Shown: positions 6,688 through 11,292 of the stretch, piece after piece | Numbering within the stretch: position 1 is the first letter of the stretch | How the letters are laid out: each line of letters opens with the position of its first letter | From: a bacterium | Lineage (GTDB): Bacteria; Patescibacteriota; Patescibacteriia; Patescibacteriales; JAKAJF01 | NCBI GenBank assembly: GCA_021813875.1 | Contig: JAKAJF010000023.1 | Span: 1 to 11,292 of the forward strand | Length of the DNA stretch: 11,292 nt | Direction of reading: 5' to 3' | Position numbers and translations under genes: made by a program | The notes under the pieces: model-generated | The model's input: the letters and a program-made list of their open reading frames with translations, nothing else | What the model was told of the DNA's origin: nothing | Database searches by the model: none

Positions 6688-7119
6688 ATGTTTATCGGAG
6701 AATATAGCCACAACCTGGATAATAAAGGACGGCTCGCCGTCCCGGCCAAGTTCCGCCAGCTATTGAAGGGGGGAGCGGTGGTTACGCGTGGTTTGGATAA
6801 TTGTCTCTCGCTCTATCCCAAGAAAGAATGGGGAGAATTGGCCAAGAAGCTCGCCGGCCTGCCCTTGAGCCAGCCCGAAGCTCGGGCTTTCGCCCGCCTG
6901 ATGCTCGCCGGAGCCATGGACGTGGAGTTCGACAGCCAGGGCCGCATCACCCTGCCGGAATACTTGAGGAAATTTTCTTCCCTGAAGCATAAGGCGGTCA
7001 TCGCCGGTCTTTATGACCGGTTGGAGATCTGGGACGAAGAGCTTTGGAATCGCTATAAGACGGGAGCCGAGAAGAAGACGGACGCGATCGCCGAGACGCT
7101 GGGGAGCTTAGGGGTCTAG
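6688..7119 (+). CDS. mraZ: Transcriptional regulator MraZ
   Basis: MraZ is a DNA-binding protein of the SpoVT/AbrB fold that forms rings and controls its own dcw operon. The 143-residue length is normal. Both half-domains are present with their DxxGR motifs: DNKGRLAVPAKFR (residues 11-23) and DSQGRITLPEYLR (82-94). The conserved start MFIGEYSHNLD fixes the ATG at 6688, because the family begins MFxGEYxHxLDxKGR. The ribosome-binding site is poor: AAGAG is only 3 nt away, and a better AAGGAG at 6664 is 18 nt away and inside a hairpin. It heads the dcw cluster, just downstream of its likely operator, and its stop is 2 nt before rsmH. Confidence 0.97.
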   Translation: MFIGEYSHNLDNKGRLAVPAKFRQLLKGGAVVTRGLDNCLSLYPKKEWGELAKKLAGLPLSQPEARAFARLMLAGAMDVEFDSQGRITLPEYLRKFSSLKHKAVIAGLYDRLEIWDEELWNRYKTGAEKKTDAIAETLGSLGV

Positions 7120-7121
7120 AT

Positions 7122-8075
7122 ATGGAATATCGCCACGAGCCGGTCATGCTCCGGGAAGTGCTCGAGCATTTGGATCCCAGGCCCGGACAGTTCTTCATCG
7201 ATTGCACTTTGGGAGGGGCCGGCTATACCTTGGCCCTTGCCGAAAGGGTCGGTCCGGAGGGTCTGGTGCTCGCCATCGATCTGGACGAGTGGGCCATCAA
7301 GAATGCCAAGGAAAGGATCGAAGGAAAAAGACTGAAAAATATAATCTTAGAAAATGATAACTTCCGAAACCTCGCTAAAATCTACCGACGACACTTTGAA
7401 GATAAGCCGGCTCTTAAGCTTGCTGGGGTTGTATTTGATCTGGGTCTATCTGGAGCTCAACTCGAAGACCGGACTCGGGGATTTAGTTTTAAGCAGGATC
7501 ATCCGTTAAATATGGCTTTCGGCCGTCAGGCCGGAGGGCCGTCGACCGGAGAGATTCTGAACGATTGGGAGGAAAAGGATCTGGAAGGGATCATCCGGGA
7601 ATATGGTGAAGAAAGATTTTCAAAGAGGATAGCTAAAGAGATCGTGATTTACCGCCGGACAGAAGCTATCGAGAGCACCGGGCAATTGACGGAGATAATC
7701 AGACGCGCCATACCGGCCAGGTTCCGCCACGGCGCCATCGATCCGGCCACCAGGACCTTCCAGGCCCTGAGGATCGCCACCAACCAGGAACTTGAGAATA
7801 TCGAAGCGGCTCTGCCGCAGGCCCTGGAACTGCTCGATAAGGGAGGACGGATAGCGGCCGTCTCTTTCCATAGCCTCGAAGACAGGTTAATTAAAAATTT
7901 TTATAAAGAAGAAGGTCGGGATTGCGTCTGCCCGCCGGAATTTCCGGTCTGCAGATGCGACCATAGGGCCAGGCTGAAGATCGTGACCGCCAAAGCCCTG
8001 AAGCCGACCGCCGAAGAGATCGGGCGCAATCCGCGTTCGCGCAGCGCGAAGTTGAGGGTGGCCGAGAAAATCTAA
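7122..8075 (+). CDS. rsmH: 16S rRNA (cytosine1402-N4)-methyltransferase RsmH
   Basis: RsmH (MraW) uses S-adenosylmethionine to methylate N4 of C1402 in the decoding centre of 16S rRNA. At 317 residues it is of normal length (E. coli 313). The start HEPVMLREVLEHL (5-17) is typical. The SAM-binding motif I reads FIDCTLGGAGYT, where most bacteria have DGTxGxGGH. Motif FDLGLSGAQLEDRTRGFSF and the C-terminal AAVSFHSLEDRLIKNF, CDHRARLKIVT and NPRSRSAKLRVAEK blocks are all present. AGGGG at 7110-7114 lies 7 nt before the ATG, the best ribosome-binding site in the operon. A stretch near 7321-7500 is unusually AT-rich with different codons (see findings). The stop is 1 nt before the ftsL-like gene. 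Confidence 0.97.
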   Translation: MEYRHEPVMLREVLEHLDPRPGQFFIDCTLGGAGYTLALAERVGPEGLVLAIDLDEWAIKNAKERIEGKRLKNIILENDNFRNLAKIYRRHFEDKPALKLAGVVFDLGLSGAQLEDRTRGFSFKQDHPLNMAFGRQAGGPSTGEILNDWEEKDLEGIIREYGEERFSKRIAKEIVIYRRTEAIESTGQLTEIIRRAIPARFRHGAIDPATRTFQALRIATNQELENIEAALPQALELLDKGGRIAAVSFHSLEDRLIKNFYKEEGRDCVCPPEFPVCRCDHRARLKIVTAKALKPTAEEIGRNPRSRSAKLRVAEKI

Positions 8076-8076
8076 T

Positions 8077-8424
8077 ATGACCCAAACACAAACAAAAATA
8101 GAAGAAACAAATAAGATCGCCGTCCAGGGAATGAGAAAGATAAATCTGAAGACTCTGAATAAGGTCATCTATTCCTTAATAATCATTTGCGGAGTATACT
8201 ATCTGACAGGAGCCAATGATCTCTCCATAAAAGGTTTTGAGCTGCAGAAATTGAAGAGGGAGCTGTCCAATACTGCCGCGGAAAACAAGGACATGGAGAC
8301 CCGGATTACCTATCTGGATTCTTATAGCAGCAATCTGGGCCAGAAGATCAAGGCTTTAGGCATGGTGGCCGCCGGCAAGGCCGATTATCTGACGGCCGGC
8401 AGCGGCGCCGTCGCCAGAAGATAA
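8077..8424 (+). CDS. ftsL: FtsL-like division protein (small bitopic coiled-coil)
   Basis: FtsL pairs with FtsB/DivIC and activates the FtsW-FtsI septal synthase. This 115-residue protein has little sequence signature, and the call rests on topology and position. It has a polar cytoplasmic part (1-28), one membrane helix (about 29-45, VIYSLIIICGVYYLTGA) and a charged helical, coiled-coil-like segment (about 53-95, FELQKLKRELSNTAAENKDM). It lies between rsmH and ftsI, exactly where ftsL is in the usual dcw order. The ATG is 1 nt after the rsmH stop with no Shine-Dalgarno sequence nearby, suggesting translational coupling. A DivIC/FtsB-like identity is the alternative. Confidence 0.7.
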   Translation: MTQTQTKIEETNKIAVQGMRKINLKTLNKVIYSLIIICGVYYLTGANDLSIKGFELQKLKRELSNTAAENKDMETRITYLDSYSSNLGQKIKALGMVAAGKADYLTAGSGAVARR

Positions 8425-8447
8425 TTAAAAATTAGCGCCCGCGACCT

Positions 8448-10532
8448 ATGCAGTTCTGGCATCACAAAGAAGCCAAAAAGACCACCGTCCATGATAATCG
8501 CATTAACATCATAATCGCGATTATTTTTTTATTGGGCGGCGGCCTGATCGCCAAGCTTTTCTCCTTGCAGGTCATGGATTATGGCTTGTATATCGCCAAG
8601 GCCGACGAGCAGCATAAATCTTTCAGCATCTTGGAGCCTGACCGGGGCAAGATTTTCATCCAGGATGATCAAAAATTGGACGATAGCCTTTATCCTCTGG
8701 CCACGGAGAAGGAATTCGCCCTCGTCTACGCCGTCCCCAAAGATATCAAGGATGCTCAGAAGATGGCTGAAGTCTTTTATCAGACCTTCAAGCAGGAGAA
8801 GATCGAACAGGAAGTCGATCAGCTCTTCAAGAAGGAGGATGATGATAACCTCAAGAAAGAATTGGATGCCGTCAAGGATCTTCCCGAGAATCAGCGGCAA
8901 GCCAAGGAAGATGAGATCATGAAGACGGCCGACGGTCTGAAGAATGACCCTCAGTTCCAGAGTGAAAGGAAGGCTCAGCGCGAGCTGGAGATAAATATCC
9001 GAAAGGAGGCGGCCATCAAGGATTATTTGACCGCCCTGGATAAGCCGAACGACCCCTATGAACCCATCGAAAGGAAAGTGGACGAGGATCTGCTCAAGAA
9101 GCTATATGTCTTGGCTGCGGCTCCCGACCAGATCTTGAATGCTGATGATCTGAAGATTAAGGACGGTTTCATCGTCACCAAAGGCGCTGACGGCAAAGAG
9201 GAAGAAGTGAAAGTGGACGGCTTGGGCTTCCAGACCGTCAATTACCGGTTCTATCCGGAGAAGAATATCGGAGCCAACCTGCTCGGCTTCGTCAGCTATG
9301 ACGGGGATGAGCAGAGGGGCGAATATGGGCTTGAAGGCTTCTTCAATGATGAGCTCACCGGCAAGGCTGGTTCTGTCCGGGCAGAAAGGGGGGCCGGTGG
9401 CGCGTTGGTGATCGTCAATGATCGGGAATACGTGAAGCCGGTTGATGGAAGCGACCTGGTTCTGACCATCAACCGGGCCATCCAGTTCACCGCCTGCCAG
9501 AAGCTGGACGAGGCCGTTTCCCATTACGGCGCCGACGGAGGAAGCGTCATCATCATGGATCCTAATACGGGCGCCATCCTGGCCATGTGTTCCAATCCGG
9601 ATTTCGACCCCAATGATTATCGGGAAGTGCCTTCGATGGAGGCTTACAATAATGAAACCGTCTTTGGTGCCTATGAGCCCGGTTCGATCTTCAAGGCTAT
9701 CACCATGGCCGCGGCCCTTGACCAGGGCAAAGTCACTCCCGAGACCACTTATGATGATACCGGCGTGGTCAAGATCGACAAGTATGAGATAAAAAATTCC
9801 GACCATAAGGGGCACGGGGTGGTCAATATGACCTTTGTCCTGGAGAATTCTTTGAATACCGGCGCCATCTTCGCCATGAGGCAGATCGGCCCCCAGATGT
9901 TCGGCCAATACGTCAAGAATTTCGGTTTCGGCGAGAAGACCGGTATCGAGCTGGAGGGAGAATCGGCCGGCAACATCAGGAACCTGACCGAAGATAAATA
10001 CAATGAAGATCTGAACGCGGCCACGGCTTCGTTCGGACAAGGCCTCGCCGTGACCCCCCTGCAGATGGTCACCGCCTTCGGGGCAATCGCCAATGGCGGA
10101 GTCTTGATGAGGCCTTATCTGGTCAAAGATCTGATCCGCGCCGACGGGACGAGGATCTCCGTCCAGCCCAAGCAGATAAGAAGAGTGATTTCGCCGCGGG
10201 CGGCCGCCCTCCTCGGGGGCATGCTGGTCGATGTGGTCGAGAAGGGCCATGGCAAGAAGGCCGGGGTCAAGGGTTATTACGTCGGCGGCAAGACCGGCAC
10301 GGCCCAGGTGCCCGGCAAGGACGGCCGATACCAGGTCGGCATCAATATCGGTTCTTTCGCCGGTTTCGCGCCGGTTGACAATCCGCGCTTCGTGATGTTA
10401 GTTAGGATGGACCACCCGCGGGGGGTCGTCTGGGCGGAGAGTTCCGCGGCGCCGGTTTTCGGCGATCTGGCCCAATTCCTCTTGAACTATTGGCAGGTCC
10501 CGACCGAGAGGCCCATCGATGATAAAAAATAA
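8448..10532 (+). CDS. ftsI: Class B penicillin-binding protein, septal transpeptidase FtsI/PBP2-like
   Basis: This is a D,D-transpeptidase that cross-links septal peptidoglycan on the outer face of the membrane. One membrane helix (about 19-41) follows an 18-residue cytoplasmic tail. The pedestal region ends with NYRFYPEKNIGANLLGFVS (265-283) and GEYGLEGFFNDELTGKAGS (291-309). The transpeptidase domain has all three catalytic motifs: SIFK with nucleophile S413 and K416, SLN (468-470) and KTGT (615-618). At 694 residues it is about 100 longer than E. coli FtsI (588). The extra length is a very charged, probably helical stretch at about 98-222. The gene follows the ftsL-like gene after 23 nt and abuts the murF-like gene. 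It has no Shine-Dalgarno sequence. FtsI is favoured over the elongation enzyme PBP2 by its dcw location. Confidence 0.93.
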   Translation: MQFWHHKEAKKTTVHDNRINIIIAIIFLLGGGLIAKLFSLQVMDYGLYIAKADEQHKSFSILEPDRGKIFIQDDQKLDDSLYPLATEKEFALVYAVPKDIKDAQKMAEVFYQTFKQEKIEQEVDQLFKKEDDDNLKKELDAVKDLPENQRQAKEDEIMKTADGLKNDPQFQSERKAQRELEINIRKEAAIKDYLTALDKPNDPYEPIERKVDEDLLKKLYVLAAAPDQILNADDLKIKDGFIVTKGADGKEEEVKVDGLGFQTVNYRFYPEKNIGANLLGFVSYDGDEQRGEYGLEGFFNDELTGKAGSVRAERGAGGALVIVNDREYVKPVDGSDLVLTINRAIQFTACQKLDEAVSHYGADGGSVIIMDPNTGAILAMCSNPDFDPNDYREVPSMEAYNNETVFGAYEPGSIFKAITMAAALDQGKVTPETTYDDTGVVKIDKYEIKNSDHKGHGVVNMTFVLENSLNTGAIFAMRQIGPQMFGQYVKNFGFGEKTGIELEGESAGNIRNLTEDKYNEDLNAATASFGQGLAVTPLQMVTAFGAIANGGVLMRPYLVKDLIRADGTRISVQPKQIRRVISPRAAALLGGMLVDVVEKGHGKKAGVKGYYVGGKTGTAQVPGKDGRYQVGINIGSFAGFAPVDNPRFVMLVRMDHPRGVVWAESSAAPVFGDLAQFLLNYWQVPTERPIDDKK

Positions 10533-11292
10533 ATGAAAAAAATCTTACAATTGATCTTGAAATTCGAAGCCAGGGCTATTTTGAAAAAGTATAGGCCGGA
10601 TATCATCGGCATCACCGGAAGCGTCGGCAAGACGAGCGCCAAGGAGGCCATCTACGCGGTCCTGTCCCGTAAGTTTTCGGTCCGTAAAAATATCAAGAAT
10701 TATAATAATGAACTGGGGCTGCCTCTGAGCATTATCGGCGCCCAGGCCCAGGGCAAGTCGGCCCTGGGTTGGCTTTCGGTCTTTGCCAAGGGTCTGAAAC
10801 TGATCCTATGGCCCGCCGAATATCCGAAGATCCTGATCTTGGAGATGGGCATCGATAAGCCGGGGGACATGGAGTATCTCCTTTCCATCGCCGCTCCCAG
10901 GATCGGCATCTTGACGAAGGTCGGCCATGCCCATCTGGAATTTTTCGGGAACTGGCAGAACTTAAAGAAGGAAAAGGAGTCTTTGATCCTGAAGCTGCCG
11001 GCCGAGGGCTGGGCGATCCTGAACGCTGAAGACGGAGGGACACGGGAGCTTTCTGACAGGATCAAAGCCCGTCTTCTCACCTATGGTTTCGCGGAAGGAC
11101 AGGTGGTGGCTTCCAATATCGCCGGCATCAGTAAGCTGGAGAACGGAAAGAGGATCGAGCCGGGCCTCCATTTCAAGATGAAGTATGGCGGCTCGGCCGT
11201 GCCGGCCTTCCTGCCGGACGCCTTCGGCAGGCCGGCTGTCGAAGCGGCTCTGATCGCCGCCGCCGCCGGGATCATCTATGGGGTGAATCTGG
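10533..11292 (+). CDS. murF: MurF-like Mur ligase lacking the N-terminal domain (3' partial)
   Basis: MurF joins D-Ala-D-Ala to UDP-MurNAc-tripeptide in the cytoplasm using ATP. The gene begins at an ATG immediately after the ftsI stop and runs off the right edge, with 253 codons visible. The ATP-binding P-loop TGSVGKTS is at residues 28-35, followed by NYNNELGLPLS (57-67), LEMGIDKPGDM (103-113), VGHAHLEFFG (130-139, MurF form of the central-domain motif) and KKEKESL (145-151), where a carbamoylated Lys is expected. In E. coli MurF the P-loop lies roughly 105-115 residues in. Here the N-terminal UDP-sugar-binding domain of about 80 residues is absent. The start cannot be upstream because ftsI occupies that sequence. 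A related Mur ligase function remains possible. Confidence 0.85.
   Translation, partial: MKKILQLILKFEARAILKKYRPDIIGITGSVGKTSAKEAIYAVLSRKFSVRKNIKNYNNELGLPLSIIGAQAQGKSALGWLSVFAKGLKLILWPAEYPKILILEMGIDKPGDMEYLLSIAAPRIGILTKVGHAHLEFFGNWQNLKKEKESLILKLPAEGWAILNAEDGGTRELSDRIKARLLTYGFAEGQVVASNIAGISKLENGKRIEPGLHFKMKYGGSAVPAFLPDAFGRPAVEAALIAAAAGIIYGVNL

Noticed and set aside
6477..6749. Minus-strand frame of 90 codons across the mraZ leader
   Set aside because: It spans the promoter start, the MraZ boxes and the hairpins and enters mraZ. It has no homology I recognise and no promoter or ribosome-binding site.
9102..10250. Long minus-strand open frame (382 codons) opposite ftsI
   Set aside because: It lies wholly inside the catalytic domain of ftsI, whose active-site motifs are all intact. 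The frame has no recognisable domains and arises from the G/C-ending codons on the other strand.

Overview
The window looks like a piece of chromosome from a Candidate Phyla Radiation bacterium (Patescibacteria, most likely Parcubacteria-like). The lineage is inferred from the combination of genes: a half-length TsaB, a MurF-type ligase lacking its N-terminal domain, and a hypothetical glycosyl hydrolase (GHL15-type) fused to FG-GAP/VCBS repeats. Most start codons also lack a Shine-Dalgarno sequence. No gene contains an in-frame TGA and tsaB ends in TGA, so the standard bacterial code (table 11) fits and the UGA=Gly code of SR1/Gracilibacteria does not. All real genes are on the + strand. No tRNA, rRNA, CRISPR array or mobile element was seen.

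Left part (1-5939), envelope and surface genes. First comes the 3' part of a GHL15-like protein ending in a calcium-binding propeller. It is followed by a single-pass membrane protein with about four Ig-like/DUF11-type domains, unlike any named family I know. Next, behind a good extended -10 promoter, is a membrane-anchored beta-propeller protein ending in an IPT/TIG-like domain. The last is a GT4 glycosyltransferase. Three predicted extracytoplasmic proteins beside a glycosyltransferase suggest a cell-surface or surface-glycan module, but this is inference.

Middle (5940-6687). A short tsaB gene (t6A tRNA modification) has an extended -10 box so close to its ATG that a leaderless mRNA is plausible. 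It is followed by a clear intrinsic terminator. Then comes a textbook promoter (TTGACT-17-TATAAT), tandem MraZ-type operator boxes on a 10-bp period, and a leader of about 208 nt with four inverted repeats in a row.

Right part (6688-11292), division and cell-wall (dcw) cluster: mraZ, rsmH, an ftsL-like gene, ftsI and the first 760 nt of a murF-like gene. They are packed with gaps of 2, 1, 23 and 0 nt, so one MraZ-autoregulated operon is likely. It links septal peptidoglycan synthesis (FtsL-FtsI), precursor synthesis (MurF) and 16S rRNA methylation (RsmH). murE, which lies between ftsI and murF in E. coli, is not there.
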